This document shows positions 44,615 through 54,110 of a DNA stretch of 64,000 nucleotides, in pieces. The stretch is taken from assembly GCF_963676685.1 (NCBI RefSeq), contig NC_092349.1, forward strand, positions 38,050,293-38,114,292, written 5' to 3'. The notes under the pieces were generated by a model. That model worked only from the letters and a program-made list of their open reading frames with translations, made no database searches and was not told the DNA's origin. Both the position numbers and the translations under genes were made by a program. Origin of the DNA: Mytilus edulis. Its lineage: Eukaryota; Mollusca; Bivalvia; Mytilida; Mytilidae. Within the stretch, counting starts at the first letter, position 1. Each line of letters opens with the position of its first letter.

Positions 44615-44841
44615 TCATTCATCAGCTAAACAAGTCTTTGAATACGCAAACACTTTAACTTCCATTAGGTTGAACCATTCCTGGACTCCTATGGCAAGCT
44701 TGACATACCGTCCATTTGTAGGTTTACTGCAATTCAGAATAAGGTACTCTCCGTTATTAGCATGGCCTTTGTAATAAGTGCAGAGCTTCATTTTACTTAA
44801 AGTTGGACCAACCAGAATATCCATTTTACGGAGTCTACGAC
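44615..44841 (-). CDS. Gene B exon 3: C-terminal half of the F-type lectin domain
   Basis: The acceptor TTTTTAG ends at 44842. The exon starts by completing a Gly and reads RRLRKMDILVGPTLSK, so the signature Arg is created across the splice junction. The domain closes with LMEVKVFAYSKTC and the protein ends LADE at TGA 44617-44615. An ATTAAA hexamer lies at 44610-44605, only five bases after the stop. Confidence 0.86.
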
Positions 44842-47800
44842 CTAAAAATGAAAATGTTTATAAGACAGTATAAAAACGTTATCATGTGGCAACTATTATC
44901 AAATATGCAAGTTCCTGCATGGAGAAGAAATTCGTTAAAATCAGAAATGCCTGGAAAGCAGATTTTTCAATATATGTCACTATCTTTCAATTACTGGTGA
45001 AACAAAAATGCCGTTTTTTCTTGAAAGAAACTTAGATATAAGATGTGGTACGAGTGCCAATGAGACAACTCTCCATCCAAGTCACAATTTGTAAAAGAAA
45101 AACCATTATAGGTTAAAGTACGTTTATTAATTTGCTGACCTACTGCTTGTTATAGTTTCTAAGAAACAGAGTTAACCAAAAAAATTAAACATCAACCAAT
45201 GAACCATGAAAATGAGGTCAAGGTCCGAAGACACCTGCCAGTTGGACATGTACACCTTACAGTCCTTCCATACACCAAATATACTAGATCTATTGCATAC
45301 AGTATAAGAAAAACAGACCAAAACACAAAAACTTAACAATAACCACTGTACCATGAAAATGAGGTCAAGGTCAGATGACACCTGCCAGTTAAACATGTAA
45401 ACATTACAATCCGTCCATACACCACATAAGCTAGACCTATTGCTTATATATATATATATATATATAGATATATGGACTTGACCACAAAAACTTAACCAAG
45501 AAAAGAGGTCGAGGTCAAGTGAAAACTGTCTGATTTGCACGAGGACCTTGCAAGGTACGCACATACCAACTATAGTTATCCCATTGCCCATAATAAGAGA
45601 GAAATTAACATTACAATTAATCTAAAAAAAATATTTTAAGTTGTTACTGAACAATGAAAATGAGGACACGGACAATAGACATGTGACAGACAGAAACTTC
45701 GTAACATAAGGCATCTATAAACAAGGTATAACGCATCCAGGTCTTCCACCTCCTCAAATATAAAGCTTTCAAGAAGTTAGTTAACACTGCCGCCGCCGCC
45801 GGATCACTATCCCTGATCATCCCTATGTTGAGCTTTCTGTAACAAAAGTCGCAGGCTCGACAAAAATCATTATAATCTATTTACCCGTACCGAAATAATG
45901 TGTTTGCGGATGAATCCAACCCACATTGTAACTTGCAGTAATCCGATGTTCAGTACATCAGTACTTTGATTTTTATGTATATATGCCTTTAGACGATTTA
46001 CTTTCCTCGTTTGTTTAAATATTTCATCTGATTCCTTGTATCAAAACATACTATCTCCTAGTACAAATTAAAATATTTCTGATTTCGTCATGCTCGTAAG
46101 CAAGTTACGGTAGATCTTAATTTTACTAAAGATTAATATTCTGAGATAATATGACCATTAAATATTATTCCAAAAAATACCTTGATTTCCATTTTTTTTA
46201 ATTTCCGATTTTGTACACTTTGAAAACATCAGGCATTCATTTACTTACCAACGTTATCTGCTCTGTTCCAAATTTCAACATGATGAACTGAAAAGGAAGA
46301 TCCAAGGTCAACCCACCAATATGGCTTCTTGTCAAAATTTGTCATAAACATTGTAGTGAGATCGCCGTCAACAGCATTGCCAGAAGGGTATAGAGCATTG
46401 TGGGAACTTTGACTTGTCATTTTCTCGTGAGACACATCTTCAATACGCAAATGACCTGTTAGCGGATCTTAGAAAAAAGAAAGAATAAAAAGTCGTTGAA
46501 CTGCCCAGCTTTATATAATTAATAAGTATAGAATTCATTGTGACTTAATTCTTCAGTGTTGGTCTGCAAAATTATACGTTTTGAAAAAACAATTTATAAG
46601 CGAATGTTGCAATGCTAAATTGAAAGCAAACTTTAATCGATCATAAAATAAAAAGGGTGATGCCTCTATAATAGTATAAAAATATTGTGAATAAGTTAAC
46701 CGATATAACAACTTATGTTCTTGGTCACTGAGTCTAAACGGCTGTTGTTATTAAGTTACCCACAGCTCAAGATGGCGGACTCTAAACTCGTTGATATTTA
46801 ATTTATACAAAATCTACCTTTTGCATCGTTTTTCATGCAGAATGTAAATATTTATAGGATTCTTGAATAAAGAAATCACTAACAATTACCATAAGTTTGT
46901 TAATTTAGATGACGGAATGATATTTGCATGCTGCGTTCACACGTAATATGAATTCGATTCGCATTAACTGATTCGTACTAATTTCATGCCTTGTTCACAC
47001 GTTTATTTAATTTGAATTGCATACGGATCGAATGGCATGCGAATCGAATGCTCTAATCGTGTTCACGTACCTTTTTTTTTTTTTTAATTCGAATTGATTC
47101 AAATTGACTAAATCGCATTATCCAATTCGCATTTGAAATGTGTTTTTGTTGGTTTAATTGATGGCAGAGTCATCGGATACATTTTTCAATCAAGATACCC
47201 TATCGATGGAGTATAATTCTATTTTGCCTAATAGATAAAGTGAAGAAGATTTTTGTAAAATAAAGAAAATTGACTATAAAGGGCAATAACTCCTTCAGAG
47301 GGAATTGACAATTTTTTGTATGTTGTCTTGCTTGTATAGATCTTACATGGCTGAACATTATTGCTGGTTACAGTCAATCTCTATGTATAATTATTTAAGA
47401 TAATAACCAAAAACTGCAAAATTTCCTTACAGAACAGAAGTCAATAACATACTTGGTGGAGACACGATGTACGGGAAACTGCTTCGCAATCGTCCATGCT
47501 TTATGCGGTTTGATTGCAGAATTAATATGTCTCAACATATTTCATCAATTGTTTTATTTCTAGCAATGGTGGCCATCTTGGTTGATGGGCGGAGCGTCGG
47601 ATACATTTTTTAAACTAGAAACCATAACTTTGATTTAGGCCAAGTGTGGATTTATTTTATCCGGTAGTTTCAGAGGAGAATATTTCAATAAAAGTTAACG
47701 ATCGACGACCGCCAAGTGACGAGAAAAACTCACTTGACCCTCTAGTCAGACTCCTGGTGAGCTGAAAGTGTATATTCAGTGAACGAAGCAGTCTCAGAAT

Positions 47801-48104
47801 GTCTATAAAAAGTCTAACAAATGATCATTTTCAGTATGATTTTACTTAAAATTAGATGCCTATCATATTCCTTATCGTACACTATACCTTTACACGGACT
47901 TTCCAGCATTTGGTTAAGCATCTCTTCTCTCTTTTTAAGCGTTGTATTCAGCATGGTCTCCAGTTTCAGTACTTTCTCTAATAGTCGGTTGTTTTTGAGG
48001 AATTTCCCTTTATAATTGGAAAGTCCAATTTCGCAAGCAGACGACAACATTGTACATCCGAATATCAAAACAGTAGCACAATATAGCATTTTAGCAAATG
48101 TCAT
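44615..48104 (-). CDS. Gene B: secreted fucolectin-like (F5/8 type C) protein, three coding exons
   Basis: CDS joins 48104-47888, 46467-46249 and 44841-44615: 663 bases, 220 residues, with both introns phase 1 and GT-AG. Residues 1-24 are a signal peptide ending SSAC. Residues about 40-70 hold a coiled coil (LLEKVLKLETMLNTTLKKRE) with an NTT glycosylation site. Residues about 80-215 are the F5/8 type C / F-type lectin domain, with NAVDGD, KPYWWVDLGS, SVHHVEIWNR, DILVGPTLSK, CTYYKGH and LMEVKVFAYSKTC. R141-A-D143-NVGR-R148 fits the family's R-X-D-X4-R fucose-binding signature. The His that normally lies 27 residues before the first Arg is not in place (Met there). The protein is probably secreted and glycan-binding. 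It is a tandem paralogue of gene A, about 6.2 kb away and in the same orientation, with compact introns (1,420 and 1,407 bases) that probably reflect the ancestral size. Confidence 0.85.
45028..45123 (+). repeat. Truncated TGCCAATGAGACAACT-family repeat in gene B flank side of intron 2
   Basis: AAGATGTGGTACGAGTGCCA then ATGAGACAACTCTCCATCCA and ACCATTATAGGTTAAAGTAC are present. The rest is missing, replaced by the next element. It lies in gene B intron 2. Confidence 0.68.
45125..45880 (+). mobile_element. Tandem-unit element with terminal hairpin (pearl-like) in gene B intron 2
   Basis: Units of about 147-155 bases start at ACCATGAAAATGAGGTCAAG near 45203 and 45350, with decayed units near 45496 and 45651. 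Each has GACACCTGCCAGTT, a CATACACCA phrase and a RCTAGAYCTATTGC phrase. It ends with GCCGCCGCCGCCGGATCACT and the imperfect hairpin GTTGAGCTTTCTGT...GCAGGCTCGAC near 45830-45862. The 139-residue minus frame across it comes from the repeat. Confidence 0.68.
46249..46467 (-). CDS. Gene B exon 2: N-terminal half of the F-type lectin domain
   Basis: The acceptor AAG ends at 46468 and the donor is GTTG before GTAAGT (46248). The first two bases complete a codon with exon 1 (Asp). The translation includes LRIEDVSHEKMTSQSS, NAVDGD, PYWWVDLGSSFSVHHVEIWNRADNV. No start codon lies at 46450: the codon there is TTG inside the exon. Confidence 0.86.
46726..46915. repeat. Solo left end of the 9343-13520 element family, in gene B intron 1
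   Basis: CACTGAGTCTAAACGGCTGT, AGTTACCCACAGCTCAAGAT, GGCGGACTCTAAACTCGTTG and CATGCAGAATGTAAATATTT match 9343-9540 closely. Similarity then stops and no right end follows. Confidence 0.72.
46930..47260. repeat. GAATTCGATTCG-rich block
   Basis: Phrases such as TGAATTCGATTCGCATTAAC, GTTCACACGTTTATTTAATT, GGATCGAATGGCATGCGAAT and AATTCGAATTGATTCAAATT recur in both orientations. A shorter relative is at 41055-41110. Probably part of a transposon end; not identified. Confidence 0.4.
47270..47755 (-). repeat. Inverted, truncated AGCTCAC...GGCCC family element in gene B intron 1
   Basis: Read on the minus strand it begins AGCTCACCAGGAGTCTGAC, then AAGTGAGTTTTTCTCGTCAC, TTGGCGGTCGTCGATCG, CTGAAACTACCGG and GATGGCCACCATTGC, and later AGTTATTGCCCTTTATAGTC. 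This is the head and one unit of the element at 21501. Confidence 0.7.
47888..48104 (-). CDS. Gene B exon 1: signal peptide and coiled coil
   Basis: The acceptor TTTTTTTACAG ends at 48138 and the exon begins at 48137. The CDS starts at ATG 48104-48102, matching gene A's second ATG. An earlier ATG in this exon, at 48132-48130, is out of frame because of a 10-base insertion. It encodes a 13-codon upstream ORF that overlaps the true start. The exon ends AAAG before GTATAG, phase 1, and is 217 bases from the start codon, the same as gene A from its second ATG. Confidence 0.82.
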
Positions 48105-48304
48105 ACTGTTGTAAACAGCCAGCGGTAACCATTTGGGCTGTAAAAAAAGTACTTGATAAGATAATGAAACAACAAACTGTTTGTGAATTACACAACTGAT
48201 TCAAATTCTTAATATAATATAAGTGAACCGATTAAATGCATATACTTAGGAAATACTTATTTTTCTGCTATTGATAATTGAAAACGAGTAGACTACCATA
48301 TGAT

Positions 48305-48590
48305 AATATAGAGATGAGAAACAATTACCAATGAGGCAACTATCCACTAGTAGAAATGAAGTGGATGTACGTAAGGCAACAGTACGACCTCCAACATTGA
48401 GAAAAACCAATACTGCATAGTCGGCGATAAAAGGCCCCGGCATGCAAAAATGTCACTGATATATTTCAATTGAAAAAACTTTCGGCCTAATAAGTAATTC
48501 ATAACAAAACAATTTGCGAGAAAAAAAATATGCCAGACAAGAGCCAACGACGACAAATGAAAAACATGCTTCTCAGTCAGAAAGCAGGTA
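48305..48590 (+). repeat. TGCCAATGAGACAACT-family repeat inserted at the 5' leader of gene B
   Basis: GAGATGAGAAACAATTACCA, ATGAGGCAACTATCCAC, ACAGTACGACCTCCAACATT, CTGCATAGTCGGCGATAAAA and GGCCCCGGCATG follow the family's order. The repeat starts just where gene A has its leader donor site. Confidence 0.65.
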
Positions 48591-48934
48591 TATGTATCAC
48601 AACTTACAAGAGGATTATGTTATAGATATTTTATATCTTTTGAATAGTTTTGCGGTGTTTCGTAAATTTTCCCCTATCTTTTGTAGAAAGCCCCGGCCTT
48701 AACCTCATGAGACAAGATAATATAGAAAGAATAAGATGATCGTTATTTCTGTGCGCTGACATTACCCTGACACAACTTGAGTATGTGAAGATTTAGATAT
48801 AAAGGGAAAAGCAATTCTTGACAGCGATTATATCAGACTTTCACGGATTACAGCCAACGGAAAAACAATTTTACAAGGACAGTTTTATGAATGGCTGTTT
48901 AAAGAATGTTATTTGCCGGACTAAAATTATGGTT
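48591..48934. other. No gene seen; upstream of gene B
   Basis: AT-rich. No clear leader exon for gene B was found beyond the repeat; AAGCCCCGGCC near 48690 only faintly recalls the gene A promoter module. Confidence 0.4.
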
Positions 48935-49350
48935 TTTTAATCCTTTATTTATTTGCAAAACAGACAAAAACCAATTTTGGTTATGGCAAATACATTGACA
49001 AAACAAACATGATCAAACATAATGAAAACTCGACAATATTATAAGAGATATATATGATAAAAACAGTTATTGTTCTCCTTTCCTCAGTTCTAATGACTCT
49101 TTAATAAAAGAAACAACTGCTTTTACATCATTTGGTGTTGATGGATTTAGTATAATCACGAGTTTATCAGTAAAATTAAGTGTATTAAAATTCACATATT
49201 TTTGTATATAATATTTTAGAAAGATTTCTCTTTTATTTTCGTTTATTTTACAGTTAAAGAAAAAATGAAATTCATCGTCTAAGATATTACATATTTTACA
49301 TTTTCTTTCATTTCGTGGTATTTTGGTATATCGTCCTGCATTAGAGATTT
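48935..49350 (-). pseudogene. LINE C-terminal zinc-knuckle remnant and 3' UTR
   Basis: The minus-strand frame 49346-49067 reads NAGRYTKIPRNERKCKICN, then LDDEFHFFFNCKINENKRE, FLKYYIQKY and ends LELRKGEQ at TAA 49069-49067. The C-X2-C...DEFHFFF-X-C pattern is the C-terminal cysteine motif of bivalve LINE ORF2 proteins. A stop lies just upstream of NAGR, so the rest is lost. The AATAAATAAAGG tail near 48950 (minus) marks the 3' end. Confidence 0.68.
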
Positions 49351-51029
49351 AAGTATGAACTGCATGGACGATTCCCAGTTGAAAATGAAATTGCTTTGCT
49401 GCAAAGCGTGAGTATTTGTTTTATCAATCAACATTATTAAGTTAAAATGTTTATATTTTTATATTTAAGATTTTGAATAAATTATTCCCCCATTTAGTTT
49501 ACATCAAAAGCCCAAACCATAATTGATATTTAATTTCTAGAATAAGAAAATGCTATATAAATTGGCCTAAAATTTAAGCTAAGTTTTGGGTAACTCGATC
49601 CTATCAATTATAACTGTCTTGCGTGACATTTTTATAAGTAAAAATACTCGTGTCGAGCTGCAGACTCACCTGATTTATTTCCAAACCATAAACAAACTTT
49701 TTTTATCAGGCCTAAATGATAAACGGATTTTTTTAACCTTTATAATAAAACGATATTTTTCCAGGCTAGAAGTCTCGTTTATAGAGGGAAGGAAATCCAC
49801 AACAAATGTCGCAAGTTGACAATTGACAAGAACTGATGTACGCAAATATTTTATTTTGAAGAGCAGCAAGGACGCATGTTGGAAGAAGTCGACATAAAGA
49901 AATCGAATCTACTCAGAAAAAAAGAAAATAAAAGCCGATTATACGCACCTCTTATACTCTAGAAGTAACAGCGTTCAAACATCAACTGTAGGAGGAGTTA
50001 TGTGGAATAATCATACATCCATATTGTGACAGACGGAAGGACGGACGAACAGGGGTAAAACTATATGCCCCCTCCCAAAACCACACACGATTTTTAGCCG
50101 GTTGATTTCGCGGAATTTTTTGTCGTCACTGAAGACTGATGCAACCCCTGCATGTTGGAGATAGAGCTTGACGACAACGGACGTTTCGAACAATTTTAAT
50201 TGTTTTTGGCATAATTAACCTTGGTCTCCATCTAAAATGGTCTTAAATGAGGCCAAAGTTTGTAGCGTGCGATTCAGGCTCCTGGTGGCTCTATCTATGT
50301 TTGGCATGTACAGATTCGTGTAAAATATGACTGGATTTCCGTTTAATGATCTGAAGAAGATGAATATAAGTTTTTTTCCCAATAAAGACCATGTTAAACT
50401 TTGAACCTATGAACCTTTGTAACTTCATTTGTATTCAAATTCAAATGTCCTACTGATGATTGAATTATAACTGTCTTGCTACTGTTGGTTCTGATGAGAT
50501 TCTTAAAGCGTCTTCCCCATTGAAGCCTTTATTAACACTTTGGATCCCATGTTCTTTAACCCAAAGTACCCCAGGACAACTATTTCTACAAATTTATATT
50601 CCCTATCATCTAAGGATCATTCAGTCTCTAAGATTGGTACCATTGGCCTGGTGGTTCTTATGGAGAAGATTTTCAAAGCTTTTTCTATTGGAGCCTATGT
50701 TAAACTTGGTTTCCATCGGCGTCTGTCGTAAGCGTTTTTTTAAAACCTCCTCTGAAACAACTGTGCAAAATTCTATGAAAGAAGGACGAAAGATACCAGA
50801 GGGATAGTCATTCATAGATTGAAAACAAACTGACAACGCCATGGCTTGTCATGTGTACACTAGTCTCTCGTCCTTAGTGAATGGAATGTTGAATAAAATT
50901 GATTTTTTTTATATGACTTTACCTTATATAGAAACTATAAGCTAGAACTTTGGTTCAGATCATTTCACTTCTATCAACAAAAACTTGAATGAACCTTAAC
51001 TTAGATACATGATTTTTTGTTTTTAGTTT
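49351..51029. other. No gene seen; repeat-like stretches
   Basis: GACGGAAGGACGGACGAACA and GGGGTAAAACTATATGCCCC at 50030-50070 are common bivalve repeat phrases. The 115-residue plus frame at 50460-50807 overlaps frames on both other strands, has no domain and lies in DNA that reads like an old dispersed repeat. Confidence 0.45.
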
Positions 51030-51340
51030 TCAACTAGCTTTCCACTTTGTCTTCACCCGACCTACAATAAAACCCTTGCCAATGTTGGTCGTCCGTTTGG
51101 TTGTGCAGGATGTATAAATACGCAGTCACGTCTGGTCAAAATGGGGACATTAAACCCGATGCCTAGTTGTAGAGAGAATGCCACTCTTTGAGGAGTTCGT
51201 AGTTGATCTACTGAAAGGCAAAATTTTTGCTACTCTCCAATAATCCATCAATTTCCAATGCGTGGCATCCTCAAATTTCCAGACCTTCATCCTGTACGAC
51301 ACCCATTACAGGACCTAGCTCCCTGTTGTATTTAAATTAT
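51030..51340 (+). repeat. Dispersed bivalve repeat
   Basis: GCCAATGTTGGTCGTCCGTT, ACGCAGTCACGTCTGGTCAA, GTTGATCTACTGAAAGGCAA and CCTCAAATTTCCAGACC then TTCATCCTGTACGACACCC are recognised as part of an abundant repeat. Confidence 0.55.
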
Positions 51341-51351
51341 TGTAAAATTAA

Positions 51352-51513
51352 GAAATAATTGATGCCAGCTATACTTTATTGTAGTTTTAACATGGGTAGG
51401 CATTATATTCGTGATTATTTTTGCCAGAGCGATAGCGAGGGCTAAAATAACACGAATATAATGCCTACCCATGTTAAAACTAAAATAAAGTATAGCTGGC
51501 ATCAATTATTTCG
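51352..51513. repeat. Long hairpin, about 68-base arms, loop with GAGCGATAGCGAG
   Basis: GAAATAATTGATGCCAGCTA and the following bases to about 51419 are mirrored at about 51443-51513 with very few mismatches. The loop includes CAGAGCGATAGCGAGGGC. It lies about 300 bases upstream of the candidate start exon at 51807. Confidence 0.85.
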
Positions 51514-51806
51514 ATTCTGATTAGGACAATTACGGTAATTTCTATGTTCGCTGTGTATAAGTGTACGATCTTCGTGTAGGCTCTTCCAGCAACCTCGCTG
51601 GCGATTTTTATCCAACTAGTTCAAACCAGTTTAATTTCGCAAAGTTGTAGGTTTCTAAAATTCAAAATTGAAACAGAAATTAACAAATTAATTTATCAGC
51701 CTAACTAAAACAATATTTGAGTCACAATATAACAGAACATTTATATTACAACAGTCTTTTCCTTTGAGGTCAATTTCTGACACGCACATTTTCAAGGCAG
51801 TTGTCA

Positions 51807-51834
51807 ATGGCGGTGGACGCACAAGGAGAATCGG
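51807..51834 (+). CDS. Candidate first coding exon of an unidentified gene
   Basis: ATG in good context (GTCAATGG) opens MAVDAQGESG and runs into a donor, TCGG before GTAGGT, at 51834/51835 (phase 1). GC content rises locally against AT-rich flanks. No second exon is recognised downstream in the window, so this rests on the start context, the donor and composition only. Confidence 0.3.
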
Positions 51835-52126
51835 GTAGGTCTTTATTTTACTAAATTAATCGTAAATATTTCGCCGGTTAATAGTGTAGCATTGGTAAAT
51901 ATGTTTATATTTGATAGAGGATTCCTTGATAAAGTTGTGCTGACATTTGAGACTTGGAAGGAGGGGCCCTTTGACAGAGATCCATTTATACTTGCGGTGG
52001 CTACACCTTGTAAAGTTGATCAAAGGGCACGCCTTTGTGCATCTGACGATTTCAAATGCTGTATTACATGATGATTAAAATTAATACTGGGTGACAATCT
52101 TGTTGCATTTGTAAAATGGATTGGAA

Positions 52127-52201
52127 ACCTTGGTGGTATATTGGTAATTACGCCTATTTTTTTTTTTATAGGAGAATGGGGTTCGATTCCCTGCTAGGGT
52201 C
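52127..52201 (+). ncRNA. tRNA-shaped sequence with a ten-T anticodon loop (probable tRNA pseudogene)
   Basis: A full cloverleaf can be drawn. Acceptor stem ACCTTGG/CTAGGGT (27-33 with 94-100, wobbles allowed). D arm GTA/TAC with GG in the loop. Anticodon stem CCTAT/ATAGG (52153-52157 with 52168-52172). T arm TGGGG/CCCTG with loop TTCGATT. The internal promoter boxes are intact: A box TGGTATATTGG and a perfect B box GGTTCGATTCC. The anticodon loop is ten T instead of seven bases, which would also stop RNA polymerase III, so it is unlikely to make a working tRNA. Confidence 0.5.
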
Positions 52202-53334
52202 AATCCATTTATCAGAAATATATGAAACAATTTTGTCATTTCAGTACAACAGTAATAATAACCTATACTTGATTTATATTTTATTATCGTAACATATGTT
52301 TCAATGAAATTATTCTATACAATGACATGCCTTTTTAAAAGGAGAGATGAAACGTGTTTTTCAGAGGGAGGGGTTTTGAAGTTAGAACAGCCAACATGAA
52401 CGATGCGGTATCTAGGTCAAATATGTCAATTACGAATTGTAACACATTGTTGTCATTGTAAAAGTATAAGGAACAAAATGTGTATCATTTTAGTGTTTGA
52501 AAGTGGTTTAATTTAAGGAAATACATTAAATGCATATCAATTTGACGAAATTCATTTTTCTGCCGTAGTCAATATACGCATGTGCAAACTAATTTTATTG
52601 GATAATAAAGTATGGTTTCTTTACAAAGCTTAAGAAGCACGTCATATTAGAATTGTGATTTTGTCCTGAACTTGCATAAATATTTGACACTGAATGTTTA
52701 AAAATCAATCAATCAACTAGCTTCCAGTAATTTTGAGTACTCTCATATATGCGTGTAATGACCACAATTATTCAAATTTCGAAACAGGTAGGGATTTTAC
52801 AGTAGAGAATATAAAGACATATGAATATCTTGAATTTTGTTACCATAGTATGAACAGAACAGAACTTTTGCATTAGGCATCGACTATGTGTGTATATGTT
52901 TGTGGCTAGGGTGAAGGTTTAAGAATCGAAAGATTGATGGTTGATGTCTAGCCAAAAGGATAGTTTTATTATATAGTAATATCAGTGTTTACGTGGCTAA
53001 TTTTTTTTTAATAAAGGATTGTCAAAATGTACTATTAATTAAGTTAAACGTGTATATCAGTCAGAACGGAATAGATATAAAAATACCAAACCGGGTGTAC
53101 TGCTCAATTAAAGATATACGCTGATCTACGCTGGGCAATGCATATTGTATAAATATTTTTTTAATATATTTCCATTTGTACTGCGTTATTTAATTCACCA
53201 GTCAGATGTTATGGTAAATTATTCATAATTCTTCGAACTTTTCATCATTTATATTATAATTATCATGATTAAATAACCAGTAAATTTAATATTTTTGTAT
53301 ATAAAATTTTGCTGCTAAAACGCTGAAAACCGTT
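52202..53334. other. No gene seen
   Basis: AT-rich DNA downstream of the candidate first exon. No exon with paired splice sites and coding composition was found. Confidence 0.45.
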
Positions 53335-53850
53335 TTCCGGTCCCCTGGACCTGCTGGGGACCTTGAGCAGCCCCCAGACCCCCTGTTGATTGGTGCCTAC
53401 AGTTGGCTGAATACCTGGCTACGCCCCTGTTCAACCTCACCACAAACTGGGGGTGATCTCAGGTGCTCCGGAAAGGCAAGCAGATCCTGCTCCACATGTG
53501 GCACCCGTCGTGTTGCTTAACTTATTATAAATCCGGTAAATAGTCTAATTCGGTAGGTCACATTCGTGAAAAGGGAAGGGTATTATAGTTAAGACATTAG
53601 GAACATATCCGATATCATCTGTGAAACAGTTATTCCATGTAACGGTCAACTAACTGGTGATGGCGTCTGTAAAATTTACGAAGGGGTGATTTCAACTTCA
53701 CCATTTGGAACTCTTGGTTTAAAAGCTTCCTTGTGAGCAGCAATTCTCTATCAAGTAAATCATGATAGGAAACACAAGCCCTGGGATATCGTATTTATTG
53801 TGAGATAAATACTCCGTATACAGACGCTGCTGGAATGTTGCTGCATTCCA
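53335..53850 (+). repeat. Dispersed mussel repeats
   Basis: 53335-53430 has CCCAGACCCCCTGTTGATTG and ACCTGGCTACGCCCCTGTT. 53440-53850 has GGTGCTCCGGAAAGGCAAGC, AGATCCTGCTCCACATGTGG, CACCCGTCGTGTTGC, AACTGGTGATGGCGTCTGTA and CATTTGGAACTCTTGG, a very abundant repeat in mussels. An inverse fragment occurs at 40445. Confidence 0.7.
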
Positions 53851-53859
53851 TCTTTATTA

Positions 53860-54110
53860 CTTTATTAGCTTCATTTGATGGAGAATAGACTTGGATGATT
53901 GATGTCTTCATAGGTTTTGTATTTAGTCTTGCTGTTATTATTCTTTCATTGACTGGATTGTACTCAATGAGTGATTAAGATGCTTATTTGTTGAAGATGA
54001 GGGCAACTCCTCCGTTGTGTTTGTCATCTTTTCTACCAGAGTATATGATTGTCTCTCCTGTATTTGTCAAGTGCTTTCCAAACCGGGTTTGGTATTTACC
54101 TAGAAAGTGA
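53860..54110 (-). pseudogene. Decayed LINE endonuclease (EEP domain) fragment
   Basis: The minus strand reads KHLTNTGETIIYSGRKDDK then HNGGVALIFNK, and after a stop and frame change EYNPVNERIITARLNTK and SIIQVYSPSNEANK. IYSG..H-GVAL..NK...L..Y-P...RI..AR......IIQVY-P-NEA is the pattern of the endonuclease domain of RTE-type LINEs. In-frame stops show it is dead. Confidence 0.65.

Noticed and set aside
45172..45591. 139-residue minus-strand frame
   Set aside because: It spans the tandem units of a repeat element, contains a YIYIYI run from the (AT)n microsatellite and lies inside gene B intron 2.
50460..50842. 115-residue plus-strand frame with overlapping frames on both strands
   Set aside because: No domain, no signal or splice logic, and repeat-like surroundings. 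The overlap of several frames suggests chance.
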